From Tractidigestivibacter montrealensis (GTDB lineage: Bacteria > Actinomycetota > Coriobacteriia > Coriobacteriales > Atopobiaceae): 64,000 nt of DNA. The notes beneath the pieces are model-generated. The model was given only the letters and a program-made list of their open reading frames with translations, did no database searches and had not been told where the DNA came from. Made by a program: the position numbers and the translations under genes. Below, in pieces: positions 34,316 through 42,649 of the stretch; position 1 is the first letter of the stretch, and each line of letters starts with the position of its first letter. Location of the stretch: positions 289,507-353,506 of the forward strand of contig NZ_JANSKA010000002.1 of the NCBI RefSeq assembly GCF_024741235.1. Direction: 5' to 3'.

Positions 34316-34606
34316 TGTGCAGACAGGCCACGAGGAGAGACCCCCGATGGCCCAAAAAGCTTCGTCCCACCGGCGGCGCGCCCAAAGCGCCCCACTGGCA
34401 GCGCGCCCAACGCGGTCGGTGCCCTCCAATTGCTAACGGCCGCGTGCCGTCATGTTTCAGGCGTGCGAAACCCCCGTTACCATGCTCGTTTGGTTCCGAT
34501 TCTTACAAGACCCAGCGAATCCTCCCACGTAAAACGGTACGCGTGGGGCAGGGGAGCCCCGGAGAGAGCGGGCGGAGACCCGCAGAGAGTTTGGGGAAGT
34601 GATCGC

Positions 34607-34963
34607 ATGGGAACGCGCTTCGATGAGCACCCGATCCTCGGGACAACCGAGAGGGGGCGCCTGGTCAGCTTCACCTACGACGGGAAGACGCTCCAGGGCT
34701 ACGAGGGCGAGCCAGTCGCCGTTGCCCTGAGCGCAGCCGGCGTCAAGGTGCACCGCTACACCGCCAAGCGCCACGAGCCGCGCGGCATCTTCTGCGCCAT
34801 CGGCCGCTGCACCGACTGCGTGATGGTGGTCGACGGCGTGCCCAATGTGCGCACCTGCATGACACCCCTGGTGGAGGGCATGCGCGTCCAGACGCAGTAC
34901 GGCGCCACTGCGACGCCCTTCGACGACATAGTCACTGCAGACGAGAAGGGAGGCACGCGATGA
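34607..34963 (+). CDS. 2Fe-2S protein, HcnA-like small subunit
   Basis: 118 residues. The ferredoxin-type cysteine set is CAIGRCTDC with a distal Cys in VPNVRTC, and RLVSFTYDGKTLQGYEGEPV at the N terminus is typical of the small subunit of HcnABC, opine oxidases and D-hydroxyproline dehydrogenase. It overlaps the next gene by four bases (ATGA). Its job is electron transfer between the two flavoprotein subunits. It is the first gene of a five-gene operon. Confidence 0.85.
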   Translation: MGTRFDEHPILGTTERGRLVSFTYDGKTLQGYEGEPVAVALSAAGVKVHRYTAKRHEPRGIFCAIGRCTDCVMVVDGVPNVRTCMTPLVEGMRVQTQYGATATPFDDIVTADEKGGTR

Positions 34964-36594
34964 ACCGCACCGACATTATCGTCGTTGGAGCAGGCCCGGC
35001 CGGCATGTCCGCCGCAATCGAGGCCGCAAAGCGCGGCGCCCACGTGACCGTCTTCGACGAGAACTCCCGCCCCGGCGGCCAGCTCTTTAAGCAGATCCAC
35101 AAGTTCTTCGGCTCTAAGGAGCACCACGCCAAGATCCGCGGCTTCGTGATTGGCGAGGAGCTCATGGAGGAGGCCGCGCGCTTGGGCGTCGACGTTCGCC
35201 TTGACTCCACGGTCATCGGCCTCTACCAGGACAAGGAGGTCGTCGTCCGCGAGGGCGAGGAGGTCTCCCACCACAAGGCCGACGCCATCGTCATTGCCAC
35301 CGGCGCCGCCGAGAACATGGTGACCTTCGAGGGCTGGACCCTCCCCGGCGTCATTGGCGCCGGCGCCGCCCAGACCATGATGAACCTCCACGGCGTGCGT
35401 CCCGGCGAGCGCGTGCTCATGCTCGGCACGGGCAACGTTGGCCTGGTCGTGAGCTACCAGCTCAAGCAGGCCGGCTGCGACGTGGTGGCACTCGTCGACG
35501 CGGCGCCCCGCGTGGGCGGCTACGGCGTGCACGCGGCGAAGGTTGCCCGCACCGGCGTGCCCTTCTACCTCTCGCACACCATCAAGCGCGCCGAAGGCAC
35601 CGACCACGTGACCGGCGTCACCATCGCCCAGGTGGACAGCCACTTCCAGTTTGTCCCCGGCACCGAGAAGCACTTTGACGTCGACACCATCTGCGTGGCC
35701 GTTGGCCTCTCGCCCATGTCCCAGCTCTTCAAGATGGACGGTTGCAAGGTCGTGGACGACCGCAAGAAGGGCGGCCAGGTCCCCGTGGTGGACGACCTCG
35801 GCGAGACGAGCACCCCGGGCATCTTTGCCGCAGGCGACGTCTCGGGCATCGAGGAGGCGTCCTCGGCCATGATCGAGGGCCGCATCGCGGGACTTGCCGC
35901 GGCCGAGTACCTGGGCTTCATTGACAAGGACGAGATGGACAAGGCCGTGGTGGCCAACGACGCCGCCCTGGACGGCCTGCGCCAGGGCATGTTCGCTCCC
36001 AAGAATCGTGGCAAGCTTGTGACCACCACCGAGGAGGGCATCCCCGTCTCCCAGAGCCTGCTCGAGCACGGCTACGTGGCCGATGACGAGATTGCCCGCT
36101 TCCCCGGCGTCACCCGCCGCGTGGGAATCCACCCCGTGATCGAGTGCACGCAGAACATCCCCTGCAACCCCTGCCAGGACGCGTGCCCCAAGCACTGCAT
36201 CAAGGTGGGTGACCACATCACGCAGCTCCCCGCTGTCGAGGCCAACTCCGCCTGCATTGGCTGCGGCATGTGCGTTGCCTCCTGCCCCGGCCAGGCTATC
36301 TTCCTGGTGGACGAGAAGGACGAGGAGGGCTTTGCCGACGTCACCCTCCCGTACGAGTTCCTGCCCGTGCCCGCCAAGGGTGAGCGGGGCGTGGCGCTGG
36401 GCCGCGACGGCTCGCCCGTCTGCGAGGCCGAGGTTGTCTCCGTGCGCCAGACGCGCGCCTTCGACCACACCGCGCTTCTTACCATGCGCGTGCCTGCGGA
36501 CATGGCCATGCGCGCGAGGTTCTTCCGAGCTGGATCCGCAGGTGCCGCCGCGAACGAGACAAGCGCTGCCGCAGCCACCGCGGCGGCAGAGTAG
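34960..36594 (+). CDS. FAD/NAD(P) oxidoreductase with inserted ferredoxin domain, HcnB/OoxA-like
   Basis: 544 residues. A pyridine nucleotide-disulfide reductase-like fold has IIVVGAGPAGMSAAIEAAKR, RVLMLGTGNVGLVVSYQLKQ and TPGIFAAGDVSGIEEASSAM. The C-terminal third carries a two-cluster ferredoxin, CNPCQDACPKHC and CIGCGMCVASCPGQ (about 400-450), and ends in a low-complexity Ala-rich tail. Usual HcnB/OoxA proteins carry a BFD-type 2Fe-2S domain instead; here that domain is a separate gene at 36606. The protein should pass substrate electrons to a ferredoxin-type acceptor. Confidence 0.85.
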   Translation: MNRTDIIVVGAGPAGMSAAIEAAKRGAHVTVFDENSRPGGQLFKQIHKFFGSKEHHAKIRGFVIGEELMEEAARLGVDVRLDSTVIGLYQDKEVVVREGEEVSHHKADAIVIATGAAENMVTFEGWTLPGVIGAGAAQTMMNLHGVRPGERVLMLGTGNVGLVVSYQLKQAGCDVVALVDAAPRVGGYGVHAAKVARTGVPFYLSHTIKRAEGTDHVTGVTIAQVDSHFQFVPGTEKHFDVDTICVAVGLSPMSQLFKMDGCKVVDDRKKGGQVPVVDDLGETSTPGIFAAGDVSGIEEASSAMIEGRIAGLAAAEYLGFIDKDEMDKAVVANDAALDGLRQGMFAPKNRGKLVTTTEEGIPVSQSLLEHGYVADDEIARFPGVTRRVGIHPVIECTQNIPCNPCQDACPKHCIKVGDHITQLPAVEANSACIGCGMCVASCPGQAIFLVDEKDEEGFADVTLPYEFLPVPAKGERGVALGRDGSPVCEAEVVSVRQTRAFDHTALLTMRVPADMAMRARFFRAGSAGAAANETSAAAATAAAE

Positions 36595-36605
36595 GGGGTG
36601 CCACG

Positions 36606-36938
36606 ATGAAGGAGATCTGCGACCGCACGCGCGACCTCGGGCCCTTCGAGCCCAAGCCGGGCGATGACCAGATTGTGTGCCGCTGCGAGGAGGTCACGCA
36701 GGGCGAGATCCGCCGCGCGGTGCACGATGGCCTTTTCACCATCGCCGAGATCCGCCGCTACCTGCGTTGCGGCATGGGCCTCTGCCAGGGGCAGACCTGC
36801 TCGCGCCTGGTCAAGGGCATTGTCGCCCGCGAGCTGGGCGTCTCGCCCGACGAGCTGGAGCCCGCAAGCTCCCGCGCGCCCATGCGTCCCATCGAGATGA
36901 GCGTGTTCGCGAAGGAGGCTGAGCGAGATGAGCGATAA
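36606..36938 (+). CDS. BFD-like 2Fe-2S protein
   Basis: 110 residues. The bacterioferritin-associated-ferredoxin-like pattern is CRCEEV (about residues 25-30) and CGMGLCQGQTC (about 58-68), with a helical turn RRYLRCG between. It overlaps the next gene by 11 bases. In related operons this domain is fused to the C terminus of the HcnB-like subunit, so it probably completes that electron path. Confidence 0.85.
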   Translation: MKEICDRTRDLGPFEPKPGDDQIVCRCEEVTQGEIRRAVHDGLFTIAEIRRYLRCGMGLCQGQTCSRLVKGIVARELGVSPDELEPASSRAPMRPIEMSVFAKEAERDER

Positions 36939-38058
36939 GACCTCTGATGTCATTGTTGTTGGCGCCGGCATCATCGGCTGCGCCACGGCCTACTACCTTG
37001 CCAAGAAGGGTGTCTCGGTCACCATCCTCGAGGCGGACGAGGTCATTGGCAACGGCGGCTCCACCAGGAACGGCGGCGGCGTGCGCCAGTCCGGCCGAGA
37101 CCCGCGCGAGCTCCCGCTTGCGATGTACGCCGTGAAGAACCTCTGGCCCACGCTCTCCGAGGAACTTGGCGCCGACGTCGAGTACTGCCAGGGCGGCAAC
37201 CTCCGCCTGGGCAAGACCGAGCGCCACCTGGAGATCCTGCGCGGTCTTCGCGACAAGGCCGTGGCTCTTGGCCTTGACATGCGCATGATCGACGGCGACG
37301 AGGTCCGCGCCATCAACCCGTACCTCTCCGAGGAGGTCATCGGGGCGTCCTGGTGCCCCACGGACGGCCACGCCAACCCCCTTAAGGCGACCTACGCCTA
37401 CTACACCGCGGCACGCCGCCTGGGCGCGCGCTTCTACTCCGGCTGCCCCGTGCTCGAGCTCCGCAAGGTCAAGGGCGAGCTTCGCCAGGTCGTGACGCCC
37501 GAGGGGACCTTCGAGGCGGGCTCCGTGGTGGTCGCCGCGGGCTATGACTCCCGCAAGATCCTGAACACCGTGGGCATCGACGTTCCCATGTCCAACGTGC
37601 TCATCGAGGCGCTGGTCACCGAGATGGAGCCGCCCATGTTCAAGCAGATGCTCGGCACCGCCGACGCCGACTTCTACGGCCACCAGACGAGCCACGGCTC
37701 CTTCGTCTTTGGCGGAGACTCCGGCTTCGAGACGGTGAACGAGGACAACGGCCACGATCGCACCACCTCCGTCACGGCTCCCGCCATCTGCCGCGGCATC
37801 CTGCGCTACATCCCCAAGCTCGCCAACGCAAAGATCGTGCGCACCTGGGCCGGCTTCGAGGACGTCTGCATCGACGGCGTGCCAGTGCTGGGCCCCGTGG
37901 ACGAGGTCCCCGGCCTGGTGGTTGCCTGCGCCTTCACCGGCCACGGCTTTGGCATCTCTCCCATCGTGGGCACGCTGCTTGCCGAGTCCGCGCTCGGCGA
38001 ACCCACGACGCTCGACATCTCCGCATTCCGCTACGACCGCTTTGCCGCCCGCGCCTAG
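36928..38058 (+). CDS. FAD-dependent amino/imino-acid oxidase, HcnC/OoxB-like (DAO family)
   Basis: 376 residues. DAO fold: SDVIVVGAGIIGCATAYYLA at the N terminus, STRNGGGVRQSGRD as the flavin-binding loop, VVAAGYDSRKILNTVGIDVP, and GLVVACAFTGHGFGISPIVG at the C terminus. These match sarcosine oxidase beta, HcnC, opine oxidase and D-hydroxyproline dehydrogenase. It should oxidise a secondary amine or an N-substituted amino acid. Its position in an operon with 2Fe-2S subunits and an ornithine-cyclodeaminase family gene supports opine-like or imino-acid catabolism. The substrate is not determinable. Confidence 0.88.
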   Translation: MSDKTSDVIVVGAGIIGCATAYYLAKKGVSVTILEADEVIGNGGSTRNGGGVRQSGRDPRELPLAMYAVKNLWPTLSEELGADVEYCQGGNLRLGKTERHLEILRGLRDKAVALGLDMRMIDGDEVRAINPYLSEEVIGASWCPTDGHANPLKATYAYYTAARRLGARFYSGCPVLELRKVKGELRQVVTPEGTFEAGSVVVAAGYDSRKILNTVGIDVPMSNVLIEALVTEMEPPMFKQMLGTADADFYGHQTSHGSFVFGGDSGFETVNEDNGHDRTTSVTAPAICRGILRYIPKLANAKIVRTWAGFEDVCIDGVPVLGPVDEVPGLVVACAFTGHGFGISPIVGTLLAESALGEPTTLDISAFRYDRFAARA

Positions 38059-38095
38059 GCGCCCCGAACCAGCCTCCTCCGAGAAAGGAACCGCA

Positions 38096-39223
38096 ATGGA
38101 CACCAAGATCGACTTCCTGTACCTGAGCGAGCCCGACATGATCGCCGCCGGCGTGAAGGACATGCCCGCCTGCGTCGACTGCATGGAGGACCTTCTCGTC
38201 ACCCTGGCCAAGGGCGATTACGTGATGGGCGGCGAGAACCACAACTCGCACGGTTGCATGATCATGTTCCCGGACGACCCCAAGTTTCCTGGCATGCCCA
38301 AGAACGGCGAGGACCGGCGCTTCATGGCCATGCCTGCCTACCTGGGCGGACGCTACCAAATGGCCGGCATGAAGTGGTATGGCTCCAACATGGACAACAA
38401 GGCAAAGGGGCTTCCGCGCTCCATCCTCATGATGATGCTCAACGACAAGGACACCGGCGCCCCTCTCGCCCTCATGTCCGCGAACCTGGTCTCTGCCTAC
38501 CGCACGGGCGGCATCCCCGGTGTGGGCGCGCGCTACCTTGCCCGCAAGGATGCCAAGGTCGCGGCCATCGTGGGGCCTGGCGTTATGGGCAAGACCTCCG
38601 CTGCCGCCTTCGTGGCGGCGTGCCCCACGCTCGATACCATCAAGATCAAGGGCCGCGGCAAGCGCTCGCTCGACTCCTTCGTGTCCTTCGTGAAGGCGGA
38701 GCTCCCACAGATCAAGAGCGTCGAGGTCTGCGACACGATCAAGGAGGTCTGCCGCGACGCCGACATCGTCTCGTTTACCACGACCGTGGCCGACGACATA
38801 TCCACCTTCCCCAAGGTCGAGGGTTCCTGGATCAAGCCCGGCGCGCTCATCTCCATGCCCTCCGCCGCCCTGTTTGACGAGGAGTTCATGCTTTCGAGCA
38901 AGCTCGTGGTTGACAACATGGGCCTCTACGACGCCTGGGAGGAGGAGTACCCGTACCCCACCTATCCCAAGATGGGCATCATCGGCTGCGCCTTCACTGA
39001 CCTCGTGCACGAGGGCAAGATCGAGCGTACCGACATCGTGAACATTGCCGACATCATCACCGGCGAGGTCCCTGGCCGCACCTCCGACGACCAGACAATC
39101 ATCTACTCCGTGGGCGGCATGCCCGTCGAGGACATCGCCTGGGGCGGAACGGTCTACAGAAACGCCGTCGAGAAGGGCATCGGCGTGAAGCTCAACCTCT
39201 GGGATACCCCGGAGATGGCGTAG
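38096..39223 (+). CDS. Ornithine cyclodeaminase / mu-crystallin family protein
   Basis: 375 residues. The Rossmann core shows AAIVGPGVMGKTSAAAFVA; MKWYGSNMDN and SANLVSAYRTGGIPGVGARY are family landmarks. The C-terminal part (IYSVGGMPVEDIAWGGTVYR) resembles proteins annotated as tyramine oxidase subunit B, an annotation whose meaning is uncertain. Family enzymes make or use cyclic imines (proline, Delta1-pyrroline) or keto acids with NAD(P)H. It is the last gene of the oxidase operon, and AAAGGAACC precedes the ATG. The octopine operon of Agrobacterium pairs the same gene types. Confidence 0.82.
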   Translation: MDTKIDFLYLSEPDMIAAGVKDMPACVDCMEDLLVTLAKGDYVMGGENHNSHGCMIMFPDDPKFPGMPKNGEDRRFMAMPAYLGGRYQMAGMKWYGSNMDNKAKGLPRSILMMMLNDKDTGAPLALMSANLVSAYRTGGIPGVGARYLARKDAKVAAIVGPGVMGKTSAAAFVAACPTLDTIKIKGRGKRSLDSFVSFVKAELPQIKSVEVCDTIKEVCRDADIVSFTTTVADDISTFPKVEGSWIKPGALISMPSAALFDEEFMLSSKLVVDNMGLYDAWEEEYPYPTYPKMGIIGCAFTDLVHEGKIERTDIVNIADIITGEVPGRTSDDQTIIYSVGGMPVEDIAWGGTVYRNAVEKGIGVKLNLWDTPEMA

Positions 39224-39231
39224 GGCGTGCG

Positions 39232-39284
39232 GCCGGTTACGGGGCGCCTTGCGGCCACGTGCTTGCAACAGCCTCGTAACCGGC
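39232..39284. repeat. 10-bp inverted repeat GCCGGTTACG/CGTAACCGGC
   Basis: Perfect 10-bp arms at 39232-39241 and 39275-39284 right after the operon. It is partly similar to the GCCGGTAACAAC family near 57 kb (shared GCCGGT.AC). It could be a terminator arm or a repeat remnant. Confidence 0.35.
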
Positions 39285-39385
39285 ATTGCAATCTCCCGCA
39301 AAGCTTGGCTAGTACCGTTGTTCTCATACCAAGAAGCCAAGCAACCGGGAAGGCGAGGCCTCTTGTCCGAAACTCGGGGGTAGCC

Positions 39386-40240
39386 ATGGGCGTGGAAATG
39401 ACGAGAAGCACGAAGGCTCCGGCCGGCGTCCTGCAGCCGTACCTGCCGCTCACGGTGGAGAACTACGTGGAGCGTCGCCTCTCGTCGCCCGCGGCTGAGC
39501 TCGTCTATGCGTTTCGCTCTGCCGGCGCAGGCGCCTGCCCCTTTGCCGTTCCAGATGGCTGCGTCGACCTGGCATTTGGCATTGGGCCCACGGACGTGCT
39601 CGTGACCATGGGCGGAACGGTCCTCACGGCCAAGGGCTGGGACTTCTCGGGCGAGCGCGAGTGGGTGGGCTGCCGCTTCCGTCCGGGCGAGGCCGTGCTG
39701 CCTGCGGGCATCTGCCCGGCGGACCTGGTTGACGCGGACATCGAGCTTGACCCCGCCGATTGCGACGGGCGCCTGGTCGATGCCCTGTACCAGGCGTCGG
39801 ACGCCTCTGCCCGCATGGATGTGCTCACGCACGCGCTCCTCTCGCACGAGGCGGCACGGGGCTTCTCGACACACGCCGGGTCTCGCTCGGTGCGGGCCCT
39901 CGAGCGCTATGTTCGCGAGCAAATCCTTGCCGCGGGCGGCGCCGCGTCCGTCGCGGCCCTGGCCAAGGAGGCGGGCGTCTCCACGCGCTACCTGCGTCGG
40001 GTTTTCGTGGAGGTCCACGGGATCTCTCCCAAGCAGTTCTCGCGCTTCGTGCGTTTCCAGCGAGCGATGGGGCTCATCGCCCGCGAAGACGACGCCGCGC
40101 AGGCCCAGGCGCTGGCACTCTCCTGCGGCTACAGCGACCAGTCGCACCTGGTCCACGAGTTCGACGAGCTCGCGGGCGTGGCGCCGGGGAAGCTCCGCCG
40201 GATGCTCAGGGATTCTCGCCAGTTGACCTGCACCTCTTAG
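39386..40240 (+). CDS. AraC/XylS family regulator
   Basis: 284 residues. The C-terminal double helix-turn-helix (SVAALAKEAGVSTRYLRRVF and LALSCGYSDQSHLVHEFDEL) is diagnostic. The N-terminal half (PFAVPDGCVDLAFGIG, WVGCRFRPGEAVLP) resembles the DUF6597-type sensor domain found in many actinobacterial AraC regulators. A GGGGG run lies 5 bases before ATG 39386. It lies between the oxidase operon and the P-II/permease pair, and may control either. Confidence 0.88.
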   Translation: MGVEMTRSTKAPAGVLQPYLPLTVENYVERRLSSPAAELVYAFRSAGAGACPFAVPDGCVDLAFGIGPTDVLVTMGGTVLTAKGWDFSGEREWVGCRFRPGEAVLPAGICPADLVDADIELDPADCDGRLVDALYQASDASARMDVLTHALLSHEAARGFSTHAGSRSVRALERYVREQILAAGGAASVAALAKEAGVSTRYLRRVFVEVHGISPKQFSRFVRFQRAMGLIAREDDAAQAQALALSCGYSDQSHLVHEFDELAGVAPGKLRRMLRDSRQLTCTS

Positions 40241-40349
40241 CCAATGGGGCTGCTTGTCAGCCCTGCGCATACCACTATCAGCGTATCAAGGGGATGGGGG
40301 CCCAAGGTCCCGGATGAGGCGGGCGCGCGCCCGTTGCAAGGAGGCTACT

Positions 40350-40697
40350 ATGTCCGAGATTTCAAGGATCGACATCGTGATGGGCATGGAGAAGTTCGAC
40401 GGGCTTCGTCGCGCGCTGAGCAAGGCCCACGTGCGCGGCATGACCGTGACGCAGGTTTTGGGCTGTGGCGTCGAGAAGGGCACCAAGGAGTACGAGGTCG
40501 ACGAGAACTACGATATGGAGCTGCTCCCCAAGACGCAGGTCTCGATCGCAGTGGAGACCGCGCGCGTGCCCGAGCTGGTAGAGCTCATCAAGAAGCAGCT
40601 CTATACCGGCCACATTGGCGACGGCAAGATCTTTGTCACCGACCTCGCGCAGGTCGTGCGCGTGCGCACGGGCGACGAGGGCACAGAGGCGCTCTAG
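40350..40697 (+). CDS. P-II family nitrogen regulatory protein
   Basis: 115 residues, the normal P-II length. The T-loop reads VEKGTKEYEVDENYDMELLP, with the Tyr (NYD) at the place of the uridylylation site of GlnB, followed by the LPKTQVSIAV strand. The B-loop is YTGHIGDGKIFVTDL. GCAAGGAGG precedes the ATG. The next gene is an amino-acid permease, not the usual ammonium channel, and no glnD or amtB is nearby. A role in sensing nitrogen or nucleotide state and gating that permease is suggested by position only. Confidence 0.85.
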   Translation: MSEISRIDIVMGMEKFDGLRRALSKAHVRGMTVTQVLGCGVEKGTKEYEVDENYDMELLPKTQVSIAVETARVPELVELIKKQLYTGHIGDGKIFVTDLAQVVRVRTGDEGTEAL

Positions 40698-40707
40698 GGG
40701 GGCAGAC

Positions 40708-42120
40708 ATGGCAGACGCATCCGAGAAGCCCCTTGGGCTCCACAACGTTGTGTCGGTCTCGATGGGGCTCATCGTCTCGATGAGCTGCCTCGTTTCCTTG
40801 GGGCAGGGCGCGGGTGAGTCTGGCCTCATGTTCATCCCCGCCATGGTGATCGCGCTGCTGCTCAACATCTGCAGCGCGGCCTGCATGGCAGAGCTCAACG
40901 CCCTTATGCCCAATGCCACGGGCGGTCTGGTGCAGTACACGCTTGCGGGCCTTGGCCCCCTGCCCACGCTCGTCACAATGGTGGGCGGATACCTCATCTG
41001 CAACATCCTCTGCGGCGGCGTTGAGGCGGCGATTTTTGGCTCGGTGATGGTCGAGACCATCCCCCTGGCGATTCCCGCGGCCGTCTACCCCACGATTGTC
41101 TCGATCATCGTCGCGGTGGCTGCGCTCAAGGGCGTCGACATCTTTGCCAAGCTCCAGGACTTCGTGTCCTACCTGCTGCTCTTCTCGATGATTGCGCTTG
41201 GCCTCATTGGCGCATTCCAGCTTGGCACCGGAGCCGTGGTGGCGCAGCCTGCAGCCGTCACCACAAACGCCGCCTCCGTTGTGAGCGCCGTGGGCGTGGC
41301 CTCATGGCTCTTTGTGGGTGCCGAGTACGCCATCCCCATCTCGAAGGACGTGCGTAACGCCAACCGGAACATCCCTCTGGGCATGATGATCAGCCTGGCG
41401 CTCATCTGCGTGATGGACACGCTCGTGGTTATCGGCTTCTGGCACTACGTGCCCTGGGGCGAGCTTGCGGAGTCCGCCTCGCCGCACCTGCTCTACGGCG
41501 AGAGCCTCCTGGGCAACGTCGGCAAGGTGTGGATGAGCGTGGTCTCGGCGCTGGCCTTCATCGGCTCGCAGAACTCCACCGTGAACGGGCTCTCCCAGAT
41601 CTGCGACGGCATGACCAAGGTGAACATGATGCCCCGGTTCTTCTCGCGCAAGAACCGCTTTGGCGCGCCTGCGGCGGCCATTCTCTTTGTGACGATCTCC
41701 ATCTGCCTCATTGCGTACTTCAGCGGTGACTCCTCCGATGCCATCTCGTTCCTTATCCTTGTTGTCACGGTGCTGTGGCTTGTCTCGTACATCTTTGCGG
41801 ACATCGACGTGCTGGTGCTTCGTCGCCGCTTCCCCAAGGCGCCGCGTGCGTTCAAGGTGCCTGGCGGTCCCGCGATCCCCGTCATCGGCATTGCCGGCAC
41901 GGTGTTCATGATTGCGAACATCTCGAGCGACCCCGCGGAGGCAGTTGCGATTTGGATTCTCGCTGGCGTGACCTTCCTGGTTCTGGGCGTCTACTCGTTC
42001 TTCTGGATCAAGTACAAGATGCGGATGCCCGTGTTCAAGCCGGTGCCCATCCCGGAGGTGCTCGCGATGGAGAACGACCTCTACTACGAGATCCGCCACC
42101 GCCGCGGCATCTGGCGGTAG
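40708..42120 (+). CDS. APC-family amino acid permease
   Basis: 470 residues with about twelve membrane helices. It has GLIVSMSCLVSLGQGAGESG at helix 1, the conserved helix 6 stretch ASWLFVGAEYAIPISKDVRN, and GSQNSTVNGLSQICDGMTK. This matches the APC superfamily (glutamate/GABA and cationic branches). It starts 10 bases after the P-II gene, with GGGGGGCAGAC before its ATG. The C-terminal tail is cytoplasmic. The substrate cannot be fixed; an amine or amino acid for the oxidase operon upstream is plausible. Confidence 0.85.
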   Translation: MADASEKPLGLHNVVSVSMGLIVSMSCLVSLGQGAGESGLMFIPAMVIALLLNICSAACMAELNALMPNATGGLVQYTLAGLGPLPTLVTMVGGYLICNILCGGVEAAIFGSVMVETIPLAIPAAVYPTIVSIIVAVAALKGVDIFAKLQDFVSYLLLFSMIALGLIGAFQLGTGAVVAQPAAVTTNAASVVSAVGVASWLFVGAEYAIPISKDVRNANRNIPLGMMISLALICVMDTLVVIGFWHYVPWGELAESASPHLLYGESLLGNVGKVWMSVVSALAFIGSQNSTVNGLSQICDGMTKVNMMPRFFSRKNRFGAPAAAILFVTISICLIAYFSGDSSDAISFLILVVTVLWLVSYIFADIDVLVLRRRFPKAPRAFKVPGGPAIPVIGIAGTVFMIANISSDPAEAVAIWILAGVTFLVLGVYSFFWIKYKMRMPVFKPVPIPEVLAMENDLYYEIRHRRGIWR

Positions 42121-42151
42121 GGGAGAGCTGCGGGGGTGATTGGAGTGGCAC

Positions 42152-42193
42152 GGTGCCGCGCTGAGGAGGTGCCGCGCTGAGGAGGTGCCGCGC
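42152..42193. repeat. Tandem repeat, 16 bp x 2.6
   Basis: GGTGCCGCGCTGAGGA at 42152-42167 and 42168-42183, then GGTGCCGCGC to 42193. Copies are identical. Confidence 0.8.
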
Positions 42194-42197
42194 ATTT

Positions 42198-42287
42198 CGA
42201 ACGGTTAACCGGTCCTAACCGACGAGATTGCGCGGCATTGCGGCAATGCCGCGGCCTCCGAACGGTTAACGCCCCCTAAACGTTCGG
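42198..42287. repeat. Paired CGAACGGTTAAC repeats with palindromes
   Basis: CGAACGGTTAAC occurs at 42198-42209 and 42259-42270. GCGGCATTGC/GCAATGCCGC (42232-42252) is a perfect palindrome, and CCGAACG (42258-42264) pairs with CGTTCGG (42281-42287). The segment could fold as a terminator region after the permease gene. Confidence 0.5.
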
Positions 42288-42394
42288 AAAATTCCTAAAT
42301 GGCGAAATCTCACGGCATTGCTTCTCCGAAGGTGAAGGGGGCTGGCCACTGGTGCAAGCGGGCTGGCCGAGTGCGGGAGGTGGGCCGAGAAGCC

Positions 42395-42491
42395 CGCTGC
42401 CCACGCATGCGCCGCGGCCTCTGCGTCACCGTAAGTCGCGGCGTCCTGCTCCTTCCGCTGCCCACGCATGCGCCGCGGCCTCCGCATCACC
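42395..42491. repeat. 36-bp direct repeat, two copies
   Basis: Copies at 42395-42430 and 42456-42491 start CGCTGCCCACGCATGCGCCG and differ at two positions; the second starts 61 bases after the first. Confidence 0.75.
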
Positions 42492-42525
42492 CATGGCGTC
42501 CTTGTGATGCCGTTCGACCTGCTCC

Positions 42526-42554
42526 TTGACCGCCTGCCGAGAAGTCCCTATACT
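42526..42554 (+). promoter_or_regulatory. Sigma-70-type promoter of the rimP-nusA-infB operon
   Basis: TTGACC (42526-42531), 17-base spacer, TATACT (42549-42554): near-consensus. It lies about 95 bases before the rimP start codon. Confidence 0.85.
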
Positions 42555-42581
42555 TAGCCTGCAATGCAGTAGTGATTCGTA

Positions 42582-42616
42582 GGAAGTGGGGTGGAGTTTC
42601 TCGCCCCGCTTCCTTT
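42582..42616 (+). terminator. Leader hairpin with U-run before rimP
   Basis: GGAAGTGGGG (42582-42591) pairs with CCCCGCTTCC (42604-42613) with one G-U pair, followed by TTTCTG. It lies in the 5' leader. It could act as an attenuator, a known theme in nusA operons. Confidence 0.55.
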
Positions 42617-42649
42617 CTGTATGTACCTGTGATGTGTGAGGGAGGGGAC

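Larger units (their letters stand above)
33973..34606. other. Intergenic region with two dyads and a MITE-like element
   Basis: 634 bases, no credible gene. Contents: terminator at 34004, two ACACATTCG-type dyads (34057-34079 and 34097-34118), a segment bounded by a 20-bp perfect inverted repeat (34176-34315), and the leader of the oxidase operon. Confidence 0.65.
42121..42649. other. Repeat-rich intergenic region before rimP
   Basis: About 530 bases without a supported gene. Contents: a 16-bp tandem repeat, GCGGCATTGC-type and CGAACGGTTAAC-type repeats, a 36-bp direct repeat, the rimP promoter and a leader hairpin. On the minus strand the 36-bp repeats encode GDAEAAAHAWAA in two frames, a possible coding remnant but not supported as a gene. 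Confidence 0.55.

Noticed and set aside
42395..42491. CRISPR array
   Set aside because: Only two 36-bp units with one 25-bp gap, no further copies and no cas genes.
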